Below are positions 46,859-58,252 of a stretch of 64,000 nt of DNA, piece after piece (position 1 is the first letter of the stretch; each line of letters starts with the position of its first letter). The notes below the pieces were generated by a model. It was not told the DNA's origin. It saw only the letters and a list, made by a program, of their open reading frames with translations, and ran no database searches. The stretch comes from Chenopodium formosanum (lineage: Eukaryota; Streptophyta; Magnoliopsida; Caryophyllales; Amaranthaceae), in contig CM044872.1 of the NCBI GenBank assembly GCA_024500155.1, positions 54,379,460-54,443,459 on the forward strand. Reading direction: 5' to 3'. Position numbers and translations under genes: made by a program.

Positions 46859-47068
46859 ATGGCAGATTGGGCACCAGTACTAGTAGGAGTAGTACTATTC
46901 GTGTTATTGTCACCGGGATTACTGTTCCAGTTACCGGGTTACAACCGATCTGTTGAGTTCGGAGGTATGAAGACTAACGGCAAAGCCATCTTTATTCATA
47001 CTCTTATTTTCTTTGCTCTTTACACTATTTTCATCCTCGCCGTTCGTATTCACATCTATACTGGCTGA
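46859..47068 (+). CDS. DUF3339 small membrane protein 4
   Basis: 69 aa. MADWAPV start, first helix (LVGVVLFVLLSPGLLFQLPG), loop YNRSVEFGGMKTNGKAI, second helix (FIHTLIFFALYTIFILAVRI) and end HIYTG. It is the most canonical of the four members. An in-frame upstream ATG at 46634 would add a 75-residue Ser/Pro-rich stretch with no family match; I chose 46859 because it gives the conserved N-terminus. Confidence 0.92.
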   Translation: MADWAPVLVGVVLFVLLSPGLLFQLPGYNRSVEFGGMKTNGKAIFIHTLIFFALYTIFILAVRIHIYTG

Positions 47069-48085
47069 TCCAACGCTTCTTAATCTTCATTTTGCTTTCA
47101 TATTTAAATTATTTTTGAATTTGTATTTTGGGTTTGTAATTTCCTAATTTTACTGGTTAAATCAATTAATTTAATCAGACTTATGACAAATGATTGCTAT
47201 TTTATTTTCCTGTCAAACTTAATTTGTAGAATTATTAATGAAAAAAAGAATAAGGAAAAGCAAATGGGTAAAGATTGGGTTCTTTTTTAGCGTTACTTTG
47301 CATTTTTCGCCTTTTGTTTTTTTCTTCTTTATTTATTCCTTACTTTTTCGATTTTTTTTTCAAGCTCTTTTCTTTGTCAATTATATTGGGATTCGATAAA
47401 TTGCATAAAGAAAGTACTGTAATTCTATATGAATTAAATGTGCAATGCCGATTAATCGCTAAAACTTGCATCAATTACCGTTTGCTCGCTTAGGCCGTTT
47501 GGCTAGCAACGGTACATATTATGAATTTGTATGTAAATATGCGAGTAATATCTCGAGTCAATGTTCATGGTAATGAAACTCCGTCCCCAAATTCTATATT
47601 GGCCACGGGTTGAACTCATATATTGCATCAACCCCCTATAATCCAAATCGCTCTTTTAAAAATGCGTCCCATATGATAGATTCCCCATTTGTTGAGAGAT
47701 TCTTCTAATTTTTTTCTTTTAATTGTGATTGGATCATTGGATGTGTGTTAAATATACTAGTATTTTTTTTTTCTCACATTGAAAGAAATTGAGGAAGACT
47801 GTATTTGAATGGCATTTGATTGTATCATTGTAATATGGCCTATTATAAAAGATAGAGGAAATGTACAATGCACTAGTTTATTGTTAAATGTTAATGCTGA
47901 GTTTGGTTACAATAGAGAACTTGGTGCATCAAATTTGTGACTTGTGGCATGGTTTAAGCACTACGGAGGATGTTTCATTTCAGAGATGAGATCCAATTGC
48001 ATTGGATTACTGTCCATAGAACTCCGAATTTCCTGCATTTTCATTATTATTCGAGGGCACGGGATGTATAGGTCCTGGTCGATTA
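47069..48085. other. Intergenic, no gene seen
   Basis: 3' UTR of DUF3339 gene 4, then AT-rich spacer without coding signal. Confidence 0.5.
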
Positions 48086-48260
48086 TGTCAGTTGTCTGAA
48101 TCTAATTCTGCTTGCCCAAAGGGATGCCTGTATTGCTTCTTCAATGCATCTAATTTAAGAGCCACTTCTTACATTGTCAGCCTATCTTCACACTTGAAGT
48201 TTAGGCATTCCTTTACAAATTAAGCCATTGTAGCAAGCTGCTCTTTGCTATCACTAAACA
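48086..48260 (-). pseudogene. Relic of a WAK-type kinase C-terminus
   Basis: The minus strand reads DSKEQLATMA*FVKECLNFKCEDRLTM*EVALKLDALKKQ, clearly the last kinase subdomain (usual form: ANLAKECL...EDRPTMKEVA) with two stops and Pro-to-Leu in the RPTM motif. It lies 220 bp beyond the next WAK pseudogene's end, as a second copy of the same region, so a tandem WAK paralogue existed here. Confidence 0.75.
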
Positions 48261-48482
48261 AACAAAATACATAATGTCACAAAACATAGCATAGTAGTCG
48301 TACTAATAAAGTTGCATTTGCAGAAAACATGAACTCAATAGATTTATAACGATTTGTGAAAATTAGAAATATAAAAGTATAAAACAGTACGGAGTACTAT
48401 GATACACAAAATTAGATAGTCATCCCTGATCAACTTATAGCATGAATATAAGAACAAAGTACCAAACTACTAATAAAAAATA

Positions 48483-49629
48483 TTATACAGACATATCAGC
48501 GGAACGTGAATAACGCGTTTCCATGCTAGATGTAGAGGAAGTTGCAACATTGTCATGGAATGAAGTTTTAGCTGTTCCAGCAGCCAACACTACTTGTTCA
48601 TCAACTTTTGGGCTCATTTGTACTTCTCTGGTTTCGGGCAATTTGAAATGATGTGATTCTCCTGTCTCTTATACTATAAGAACTTCTTTCATAGTGGGTC
48701 TTCTCTTACCTTTATGATCCAGACATCGCATTGCAAGATCAGCAATAGTGTAAACCTCTTCCTTCGAGCCCTCGTTTAGCACTTGAGGATCCACTATGTC
48801 AAGGAATTGAGAGTTTTCCATGTGAGAAAGAAACCATGACACCAAACTTCTATCTTGTTCACTTACAGCACGTATAGCTTGTTGTCCTGTTAAAAGTTCA
48901 ACACGGACCACACCAAAACTGTAAACATCACTCTTCTTGGTATATTGGTGAGTTTGGAAATACTCAGGATCCAAATAACCAAATGTTCCCATAACACGAG
49001 TGGTTACATGGGTGGTATGATCGAGAGCCACATTTTTTGATAACCCAAAATCCGCTAACTTTGCCCTATACTTATCATCCAAAAGAATGTTTGAAGATTT
49101 GATGTCCCTATAAAGGATGGGAACATTAGAAAAGGAATGCAAATAAGCAAGTGCTCCAGCTAAATCGGAAGCAATTTGAAGGCGCATTCTCCAAGTGATA
49201 GGAAACTCTTCATTTAGATGATGGAGATGATTGAACAGAGTTCCGTTGGGGATAAACTCGTAAACTAGTAATGGGACTTCCGATTCCAAGCAACATCCTA
49301 GGAACTTGACTATACTCCTATGAATTATTTGAGACATGATAACCACTTCATTGATGAAGTCTTCATGTTGGCTATCATTCAATGTCTTAGACTTTTTTAT
49401 GGCAACAAGTCTCCCTTCACCTAGCATTCCTTTATAAACAGTACCGAGTATCCTGCTCTCATTAAAGTGGTCAGTGGCTTTCTCCAACTCGTCAATGGTG
49501 AAGAAATAGGTTCTTTCTACTATGTGTTCATCAGACGACATACGATGTTGCAACAACAAACCACCATTTTTCTGGAAGTTTCTAGCTTTTTGCTTAACAA
49601 CTTTTCTCTTTTTGGTCACAAGATATAAC
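48483..49629 (-). pseudogene. WAK gene, kinase exon (3' part of the split gene)
   Basis: Cytoplasmic Ser/Thr kinase part of a wall-associated receptor kinase. Visible: juxtamembrane LVTKKRKVVKQKARNFQKNGGLLLQ, VAIKK (ATP-binding Lys), an HRD position reading YRDIKSSN, DFGLSK, MGTFGYLDPEYF, SDVYSFGVV and RRPTMKEV. Defects: the glycine-rich loop is deleted (ESRILGTVYKGM where the family has GxGGxGTVYKG), His of HRD is Tyr, and TAA at 48669-48671 stops the frame after MKEVLIV. After that stop the same frame stays open to 48483 (ETGESHHFK... ending DMSV). The 5' border (49629) is exactly the LTR element's target duplication; the ectodomain exons lie at 57181-59165. Confidence 0.85.
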
Positions 49630-50086
49630 TATTGGATTAAAGAGAGAAAAACCATGCTTTTTGATTGTTGATTAGTTCACTCCACAAGGAAGTTGTGGCT
49701 TACAACGTTTGTCCACAAGTGGGTTGTGGAGTAGGCTTTTTATGTCTTTTTTATAAGAAAATCAGCCTACTCCACAAGCAGGTTGTGGCCAAAAACGATT
49801 GACCACAAGTGGGTTGTGGAGTGGACTTTTTGATGTCTACATTCATTCATCTTTTGGCATTCTTCCTTCATCTCTTGGATTCTCTTGTAACCTCCCATTA
49901 AAGTGGTTGTTTATGGTGATTTAATCAAATTCTATATGATTCAATCACCCCTTTGATGTCTAGATTCATCCTCTTGAAGCTCTATCCTTGCCTATAAAAT
50001 TAGCTTGGTTATTCTTCATTGTTGACATACATCATACACAAAAAAACTAGCTAAACACATTTGTTCTTTGGGCATAAGTTTATATG

Positions 50087-51912
50087 ACTCCTGGTGCATA
50101 TCCGGAAGATAAGTTGAAGAGTCATTCAAATTATATCTTTTGGGTAGTTATTATAGACAATAATATTCATCTTTTGCGTGGTTATTATAGATAATTTAAT
50201 AATGTTTAGTTGTTATTTATCTTTTATTTTGATAGCTTTAGTTTAGATATCAGATTAGTTTATCTTTTGATTTTAGAATATTCTAGTGTTTATTTTAATT
50301 TGCCTATATAAAGGGTTTTAGGTTGTAACATTTTGATTTTCTAGAGAGAAGTTTTGAGTTATGATCAATTCGTATGAATTGTTTTAACAAGAGAATTACA
50401 TATGATATTTTACTGAGAAAGCTACCAATTTAGTTGTTATTTAGTCTTGGCTAGATTAAATAGCTTCATATCCCCAAAATTCTTGAAGAGTCCATAAAAA
50501 TACGCATCAAATTGGTGTGGCTGCTGGGATCGCTGTTAGGCAAGGGAAACGGAGCACTTCTTGAAGTTCATGCAAAATTTTGTTGAAATCGGGCCTAATA
50601 AAAATCAGTTTTGTAGGTCAGATTGTTTGGCTTTGTTCTCCTTTGTTTCTAAAGCTTTTGGGGTGATTCTTTTTTTCAAATTGGTTAACTTTTTGTCTGG
50701 TTTTCACCTGCAAAATTTGAGAATTTTATGAGTAGCGTAGATATTAAACTGGGTTCGTTTTTGGCAACTGGTCAAAAATCGAATTAGTCAGACAATGTTG
50801 AGAAGAAATTAAACTGCAACCACTTTTCTGGGTATTTTTTTCTGAAATTTTGATCGAGTCTTGTAGACATATAGGGCTAGCATCATACAAAATTTCATAA
50901 TTTTTCAAGGTGTTTTGATTGGGTTTTTGTCCTCGAACTTTCGATCAATTTCTGGACTAGTTTTGCGTGTTTTCTTATCCACATAAACATGGAGAATTAA
51001 AGTTGGTTTGTTGCATTTATGGTGGAAATCAAGAAAATGAATGAATGTTTGGATAGAATTGAGGCACGTCGTCAAGGATTTAATATGAGATGTGGTTTAC
51101 ACGATGTTTCTTGTGAGAAGGAGAAAGTGGTGCAACCTAATTATGAGGTTATATATGAGGAAAATATTGAACCTTTATCAAGTTCCAACCTAAAATATCC
51201 AAATTTGGAGCAATCTCATAGAGAGCTAGTAGAAGAAGAAACTATAGAGCATAAAGATGTATTTTTGTTAAGTTCCACCTTAGTTTCAATTGACAAAGGT
51301 GTGTCATCAGTTATATTTTTGGATCATTCGATTGAACATTGTGTTGCATCATATGTTGTGAGTACTATGCATGGTGTGACTGGATGGGCTAGGCATAATT
51401 TTTTGGGTCATATTCGATTGCTTTGGATGATATCTTGGTTCCATGATTTGCTAAAACTTGGGACAAGTTTTTTTCAAGAGGGGGAGTATGATGCATATCC
51501 GGAAGATAAATTGAAGAGCCATTCAAATTATATCTTTTGGGTAGTTATTATAGACAATAATATTCATCTTTTGGGTGGTTATTATAGATAATTTAATAAT
51601 GTTTAGTTGTTATTTATCTTTTATTTTGATAGCTTTAGTTTAGATATTAGATTAGTTCATCTTTTGATTTTAGAATATTCTAGAGTTTATTTTAATTTGC
51701 CTATATAAAGGGTTTTAGGTTGTAACATTTTGATTTTCTAGAGAGAAGTTTTGAGTTATGATCAATTTCGTATGAATTATTTTAGCAAGAGAATTGCATA
51801 TGATATTTAGCTGAGAAAGCCACCAATTTAGTTGTTATTTAGTCTTGGCTAGATTAAATAGCTTCATATCCCCAAAATTCTTGAAGAGTCCATAAAAATA
51901 CGCATCAACTCC
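50087..51912 (+). mobile_element. Inner LTR retrotransposon (TRIM/SMART-like), nested in the outer LTR
   Basis: Element 50092-51907 (1816 bp), flanked by perfect 5-bp duplication ACTCC (50087-50091, 51908-51912). LTRs 50092-50509 (418 bp) and 51489-51907 (419 bp) both start TG and end CA and differ by about 3% by eye. The TGGTGTGGCTGCTGGGATCG sequence just after the left LTR resembles the TGGCGCC...GGGGA primer-binding site used by some Ty3/gypsy elements. The polypurine tract AAGAGGGGGAGTA precedes the right LTR. The interior is only 979 bp, with no pol. Confidence 0.93.
51019..51591 (+). CDS. Open frame of unknown function in the inner LTR element
   Basis: 190 codons from the ATG at 51019, running into the right LTR. 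Composition is mixed: acidic and Lys-rich at the start (MVEIKKMNECLDRIEARRQG), a middle rich in Glu, then a more hydrophobic part (VTGWARHNFLGHIRLLWMISW). I recognise no domain; no zinc knuckle, protease or RT motifs. It may be a gag or other polyprotein fragment retained in a non-autonomous element, or chance. Confidence 0.35.
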   Translation: MVEIKKMNECLDRIEARRQGFNMRCGLHDVSCEKEKVVQPNYEVIYEENIEPLSSSNLKYPNLEQSHRELVEEETIEHKDVFLLSSTLVSIDKGVSSVIFLDHSIEHCVASYVVSTMHGVTGWARHNFLGHIRLLWMISWFHDLLKLGTSFFQEGEYDAYPEDKLKSHSNYIFWVVIIDNNIHLLGGYYR

Positions 51913-52113
51913 ACCTCTCATCCAAAAGTGCCTTTGAGTGAGAGTGGTGTGTAACCTTAGGGAACGTACCGACGATACAATGTGCACCCCGGTTGTGCCG
52001 AAATTCGTTTTCAAAGGCAGTGACGAAGTCATGCCACACCATCTTCCTTTTGATCAAACTATTACATTATTCATTCTATTATTCGTAGCCTTTGAAACAC
52101 ATATTTTACAACA

Positions 52114-55100
52114 ATTTTGAAAACGAATTATCAATTTTCAATGGCTACTCAATGGGTGTTGATTGAAAGATTGTATGGTGTGAAGAAAATAATTTTTGGG
52201 GAAAAGTTTGTGTTCACGTTTTTCTAGGAGCAGTCCCGAAGATGGCCCCCGATCGAAGGTCATTCGTGGTCGGTTTTGGCTGAAATTTTGGGAGCTTGTT
52301 CAGGACATATAAGGCTTTATTTTCAACGTGATCGTTGATATCTGCTTGAGTTTGGGAGTTATGGCTTAAAAGTTGAGCTGCATTTTTTGGAGAGGATATT
52401 TGGGCGTATTACGGGGAATGCTCATTTCAACACTTGAATTAATTCAAGGGAGGTCCTTTCTAAACTAATTTTGATTATGCTTAGCATGTGATTTTAATTC
52501 TAATAATCATCTTGACAAATATATATGAGTTGTGATTTTTGGCACTATAATGTTGGATGTTTTTTTGTCCATAATGTAGTATTTGTTACATGATTATTAG
52601 TTTATAGGCTAAAGTAAAATCCATGTTATATGTGTGATATTACATGGTATGATTATTTCTATGTCTTTGTTCTATACTTGTGGTTTGAACTTAGCACTTA
52701 GAAATATGTTAGTTGGTTTTATTTACCAATTTGTTGATTTTTGAACATATATGTGTTCTTTTATTCATTGAGAAAGTAAATTTTGGGTTATTGCTTTAGA
52801 TTAATTTCTATTAGCAATGTGTTGTTGATTTCCTAATATTTACATGCTTATGTTGATAGATTATTCATGGTTATTTAAGACTTGTTAAATTGTAGGTTTT
52901 ATAAGTTTTACCATGATTTTAATTACAATGAGTATGATGTGGAGTATGATGCAATGTCAAAGTTTATTACTTTTGGTACATATGTGTTGATATACATATA
53001 GATATTTGTTTTGCTTGTGAAGACTTTGCTCATGCTCATAATAATGCTCTATTTGCATAATTCTTCTCAATAACTTTGGTTGATTCTATCAATTTTTAAA
53101 TATGAGAAGTTTTTGAATGAGAATTATGTGATTATCTTGTGAAGAATCATGTGTGTATTTTTCTCCATGGAGAATATTCTTAGTGGTCGTTGTTTTTGTG
53201 ACTCTTAGTTGTGCCATGACTACTTTTATTAATTTTTAATACTCTTGAAATTCTTTTGGTGGCTATTTTTGATATTGTAGTGTGTTATCCTTGTGATGAA
53301 TTTTTGGAAGTATGATAATGTTTGAATTATTATTTAATTCAATGGTTAGGTTATTTTACTTCTTTGTTTATCCACCTTAAGAGAGAGTTTTCAAGAGTTA
53401 TTAATTCTTATTGCATGTTTTGTTCATTCTTGTTCTTACTTGGTTCGATTTGGTTTATTATTGGCATTTGGTTAAAGTATCATTATCGATCTCTTTATGT
53501 GTAGAATGTGATTCTTAAGAATTTTATTTCTTTTGATGCTATGCCTAGTAAATCTCCACATAAGGTCAATATGTTTCAAGTAAAGAACATGAATTCAAAT
53601 GTGCTTCAAGAAGCTCAAAATACTTAGTGGATGCACAATCACTACAAGTGGTGGTCATTATTGGATTGTTCGTCATTGATCGCTAAGGTAAATTATTAGA
53701 GGCACTATGGAGGTATGTTCACATATTCCTTTTCTCCATTATCAATTATGTTTTGATTTTAGACTTAACTTTGGCATGTGGGGGTTATGATTCTACGTGT
53801 TTATAGAAATTTCTTGTAGGAATTTAGTTCTTATGAGCCCCATATGAAATGTGTAGAGTTTTTCATGTCTAATTTCAATACTTAGTGAAAGACCTTTGTC
53901 GTCCAATGTGGGGGAAAGAGTAATATGATGAATTATTGTTGGACTCAAAGTCTTAGTTTGTGGAATATCTTAACTTGTTTCTGATGCTCCATAACTTTGT
54001 ATGTGAATGTTGGTTTATCTCCATACACCACAATATTTGACAATCTCCACGCATCACAATTGAATTATCTCCTTTACTTTAATAATTTGTTTTTAGCAAT
54101 TTTATGCATTATGTCATGTTTGAGTGATTGGCTATGCATATGAAATTCTCATGTCTCTTGATTGCTATATTCCCATATATGTATTTATTTTGTTTATTGA
54201 GTAAACAAGTTGACCATAAGAGGAATAAGAGGCATCATTTTTAGTTTCTCTTCTATTTGATGCAAAGCATGAAAGTGACTAGTTATGCTAAAGACTATTA
54301 TTTATTTGTCTTGATTTGGTTTCTCTATGCAATGTGTGAAGAGTGTTTCCTTAACTTAATGAATTGATAACATGAGTGATTGTTTACCTTGGAATAAACT
54401 ATTGAGGATAAGTTAGATAATTTCTAATTAACTTGCCTAAAGTTCTCCTATCTTTTTATGGAGTGTGTTCCCTAATATTTCTTCTAATATTTTTTCAATG
54501 TCAATCCACTAAGTATTGTTGGGAATGATCAAGGCTAAATTTGTGAGTAAAGGTGACTTTGTCTTTCTTGTCTTAATGGAACGGTGTAGGTCTTACTTAG
54601 ATGACTTAATTATTTCGGATCTTTAGTCTTTGATGATAAGTTCCCCTCTAATGGTTGAAGTTTGTTAAGCCTTCTAAGTGATGACTTAAGTGGGTTGGTT
54701 GGTGAGTTCCATGTTGAAGATAAGAAATGTGAATTGGAAGTTCAAGTGTGAGTTATAAGTTCAAGTATGAGTTGACTTGAGATTATTACCTAGGGAGTGG
54801 TACAAGAGTGTGGTTAGTACCTTGTGAGCATCTAATACTTGTGATTAAGTTTGTTTCTCACTACTTGCTTCAAGGTAATATATATTTTTGTGCTATTTCT
54901 ACAATGTGAGTAATGTGGTGATGTTGAGAATCACATGCGTAGTTGTAGTAAATAGCTTTCTTGAACTTCTTCTCTTTCCAATTTGTTGAGCAATTTTTCA
55001 CGAATTTGAATATGACATGTGTTTTATTATTTTGAGAATAATAATAATAGTTATTATGTTTTTGGTTTTTCCAAAGTGTCATACATGTTTCGTGATTGGA

Positions 55101-56509
55101 AAGTTTTTACGATGATATGTTATTTATTGTTCATGTCATCATTTGAGTAGAATATGTTTTGTATTAGCATGAATTATTATGTGTACTTTAAAGAGATCTT
55201 AAAGTATGTTTTGAGTGGAGTATGCTAATACATACATTTAGCAATGTGATAGTGATATGCATTGCATTTATTTTAACATAGCATATATTTGTGAAATAGT
55301 TAAAGGGCAATATTTTACAAATTTAATAGTGAATGACTAACGTTGTTGTTTAAACTTACTTCATCTTTTACTAAGTATCTTTTTAGGTACGAAGGTCGTG
55401 AAATACACTAGCCTTCGGGAAAAGTTGTTCAAAAAGCTTTTAGAAGGCAAGTGTTGGTGATTGATGGTTGATGAAGAAAGTTAACTAATGCGGCTATGTT
55501 ATTTTCAAGGATTGGACTTGATTAAGGTTTTGAAATTTCAAGTCTTGGGTTCGTTGTCTTATTACTTATTCATCTAATGGTGAAAACTAAGTGATATATT
55601 TTTCTAACCATCTGTGCAAACTAAGTTGATGTTGAAAACATGCTAGTTTTCCTTATTAAAAAAAATATTCTAGCAAAATAATTTTGCACTATGGTAAGGA
55701 AATTTGGGACATGTAACAATCCTTGATAATTTGTGGAAATGTCGAGGGGGATAGGCCTTAAGCCCATGTGGAAAAGCATTACTTTCCTATCCCTATGACA
55801 TGCGTTGTAATGCTTGTTTGAGGCTGGACTCTTTTGAGTTCTTAATGGATCAATAAACCATTTTTGGTTGGTGCTATTTGAGATGCACTTGATTGATCCA
55901 CCATTTGAGGTTGAGTCCTTTGACTCTTAATGAATCCAATTGTTTGAGTGGACGCACTAAAACTTTGGATCACCATTGTTTATGATTATTGTGAGGTTAA
56001 GCGTTAAGTTCTTAATGAATCTACGGTCTTGTGGGGGTTAATAGCTATAATGTAGCATTTGTTTAGTTCTTATGAATAGGTCTTAACCCCATTGACTAAG
56101 TATTATCGAGCAGTGCTTGTGATTCACCTATGTGGTTATGAAGACTAGCCATCTTCTATGGAAAACTTGGGTGGATTTCCTAGAGCCTCCACTAGACCTA
56201 AGGTGAATATGCTTGGCTATAAAAGAGCATATCTCTTCGCGGATTTCATATAACTTTTGGAGTGATGTATGTGTTGTGGGGTCATGCACTAAATCTTGGA
56301 GTTTCAAGGTTTGTCCACTCCATGATCAAGAGTCTTAAGGGTTTCAAGGTTTTTCCACCCTTAAACTTGTAGTTCATTGCCTCATACCACTAAACACTAG
56401 ATTTCAAATTACTTTTGTAATATCTAAGTGTTATGTACTACATCTCCTCTTATGTCCATAAGTTGCTTCTTATTCTTTTGGCTTTGTTTTCCTCCCTTTA
56501 GTAGGGGAT
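52114..56509. other. Non-coding interior of the outer LTR element
   Basis: 4.4 kb with stops in all frames at short intervals and no gag, protease, RT or integrase motifs. Composition is T- and G-rich on the plus strand. No standard primer-binding site is obvious after 52113. Confidence 0.7.
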
Positions 56510-57175
56510 TGTTGGATTAAAGAGAGAAAAACCATGCTTTTTGATTGTTGATCAGTTCACTCCAAAAGGAGGTTGTGGCTTACAACGTTTGCCCACAAGT
56601 GGGTTGTGGAGTAGGCTTTTTATGTCTTCTTTATAAGAAAATCAGCCTACTCCACAAGCAGGTTGTGGCCAACAACGATTGACCACAAGTGGGTTGTGGA
56701 GTGGACTTTTTGATGTCTACATTCATTCATCTTTTGGCATTCTTCCTTCATCTCTTGGATTCTCTTGTAAACTCCCATTAAAGTGGTTGTTTATGGTGAT
56801 TTAATTAAATTCTATATGATTCAATCACCCCTTTGATGTCTAGATTCATCCTCTTGAAGCTCCATCCTTGCCTATAAAATTAGCTTGGTTATTCTTCATT
56901 GTTGACATACATCATACACAAAAAAACTAGCTAAACACATTTGTTCTTTGGGCATAAGTTTATATGACTCCACCTCTCATCCAAAAGTGCCTTTGAGTGA
57001 GAGTGGTGTGTAACCTTAGAAAACGTACCGGCGATACAATGTGCACCTGGCCAGTTGCGCCGGAATTCGTTTTCAAAGGCAGTGACGAAGTCACGCTACA
57101 CCATCTTCCTTTTGATCAAACTATTACATTATTCATTCTATTATTCGTAGCCTTTGAAACACATATTTTACAACA
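56510..57175 (+). repeat. Right LTR of the outer element
   Basis: 666 bp, TGTTGG... to ...ACAACA. Uninterrupted, and so shows the original sequence at the inner element's insertion site (TATATGACTCCACCTCTC near 56963-56980). Confidence 0.93.
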
Positions 57176-57180
57176 ATAAC

Positions 57181-57379
57181 CACCACCTAATTGGGAGCAA
57201 AAATAGCGATCCTAAGATTGCACAGTTTTCAATTACTCTTTGAAAAAAATTAACTCAAGAAGTTCCATTCTTCCAACCATGTCCATGATATCCATTTGGA
57301 CAATAGCAGTCGTAGCCACCCGGAGTGTTTAAACACATATGAGAGCACAGGGTTATTCTTGATGCAGACTCATCAATAT
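57181..57379 (-). pseudogene. WAK gene, calcium-binding EGF exon (middle part)
   Basis: After an AG acceptor at 57380-57381 the minus strand reads IDIDESASRITLCSHMCLNTPGGYDCYCPNGYHGHGWKNG, an EGF_CA domain, then a TGA at 57255-57257 where a Cys codon is expected, then VNFFQRVIENCAILGSLFLLPIRWWL, the start of the transmembrane helix. The exon stops at the LTR target site (57180). Joined across one ATAAC, the frame continues as YLVTKKRKVV in the kinase exon at 49629, so the LTR element landed in the coding exon. Confidence 0.85.
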
Positions 57380-58252
57380 CTGCAAGGAATTTATAGCAAG
57401 ATATGAACCAATCATTTACTAGTATATCGTACTCCACCAATTCCTTTAATTATTATTTGTTACTCCATTTTCACTTTTATGATCAATACTTACAAACTTT
57501 GATTGTAAAAACTCACATTTATAAGTAATAATACAAACCACATCATATGAGATTTTGTTAAGATTCAACTCGAAATGTATTTTCAAAGTGTATGTTTACT
57601 CATACACGGGAATATAACAGATTTGCATTGAAATCCGTACAAAACAATTGTGACCAATATAATAAATAGAGGAAATACCACTTTCGTGTCATAGTAATTA
57701 TTCTGAACCCTTTAGGCTATGTTTAGTTCACCTTATTTATACTTATTTTAGATTAGATTAGAAAAAGGGCAGCAAATTTTTTGTTAGTACTACCTAATAA
57801 AACCCAAATTTTGTGAGAAACTACGCTATAAATAAATATTGTAAGAAACAACCCAGTATATGGTAAAATGTTTTAAAATACTATCTCTGACCAACTTTCC
57901 ACGATTGACTTAATTTTCTGACGTTGGCCAACCTTAAAACCACCACTTTCATCCTCGAAATCAACACACAACTTCCTTGAAATTGTCTTCGCCATGCCAA
58001 AACCACCCTCCAACTCCAATATTGCCACCTCTTACCCAAAATTTACTATCTAGTAGCCCGAAACTACCCCCACTAACTCGAATTATCCCCCAATCACCCT
58101 GAAAATAGCCTCACCACCTTGAAAACCAACCCCCGCGGTAGCTTTGGAGGTGTTTAAACCGTCAAAAAAGTAAGTCAACAGTAGTTTTTAGTGCACACAA
58201 CTAAGATAAATAGAGGAAGTAGATACATACTCTGCAGTAAGTAGTAACTGAC
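57380..58252 (-). other. Intron between WAK EGF repeats
   Basis: Bounded by a GT donor (58252-58251) and AG acceptor. Its part at about 57880-58150 is C- and A-rich, unlike the AT-rich rest, with repeated CCACCTTGAAA/CCACCCTC words; origin unknown. Confidence 0.6.

Larger units (their letters stand above)
49630..52113 (+). repeat. Left LTR of the outer element, interrupted at 50092-51912
   Basis: Collinear with the right LTR (56510-57175). The break in the alignment coincides exactly with the inner element and its duplicated ACTCC. It contains inverted words around CCACAAGTGGGTTGTGGAG and its partial complement (49680-49830) that could form a hairpin. Confidence 0.93.
49625..57180 (+). mobile_element. 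Outer LTR retrotransposon (non-coding, LARD-like)
   Basis: Element 49630-57175, with perfect 5-bp target duplication ATAAC (49625-49629, 57176-57180). Left LTR 49630-50091 plus 51913-52113 (663 bp once the inner element and one duplication copy are removed); right LTR 56510-57175 (666 bp). The right LTR begins TGTTGG and ends ACAACA; the left start has mutated to TATTGG. A purine tract (AGTAGGGGAT) precedes the right LTR. The LTRs differ by roughly 3% by eye. The 4.4-kb interior shows no gag or pol, so this copy depended on another element. Confidence 0.93.

Noticed and set aside
48669..49619. A complete cytoplasmic receptor-like kinase gene
   Set aside because: The glycine loop is missing, HRD is altered, the stop is premature, and the upstream border is an LTR target duplication whose other side continues the same WAK protein.
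57255..57440. Separate small EGF protein
   Set aside because: The true exon begins at an AG acceptor (57380-57381), and the frame start upstream is intronic. It is the middle exon of the WAK pseudogene.
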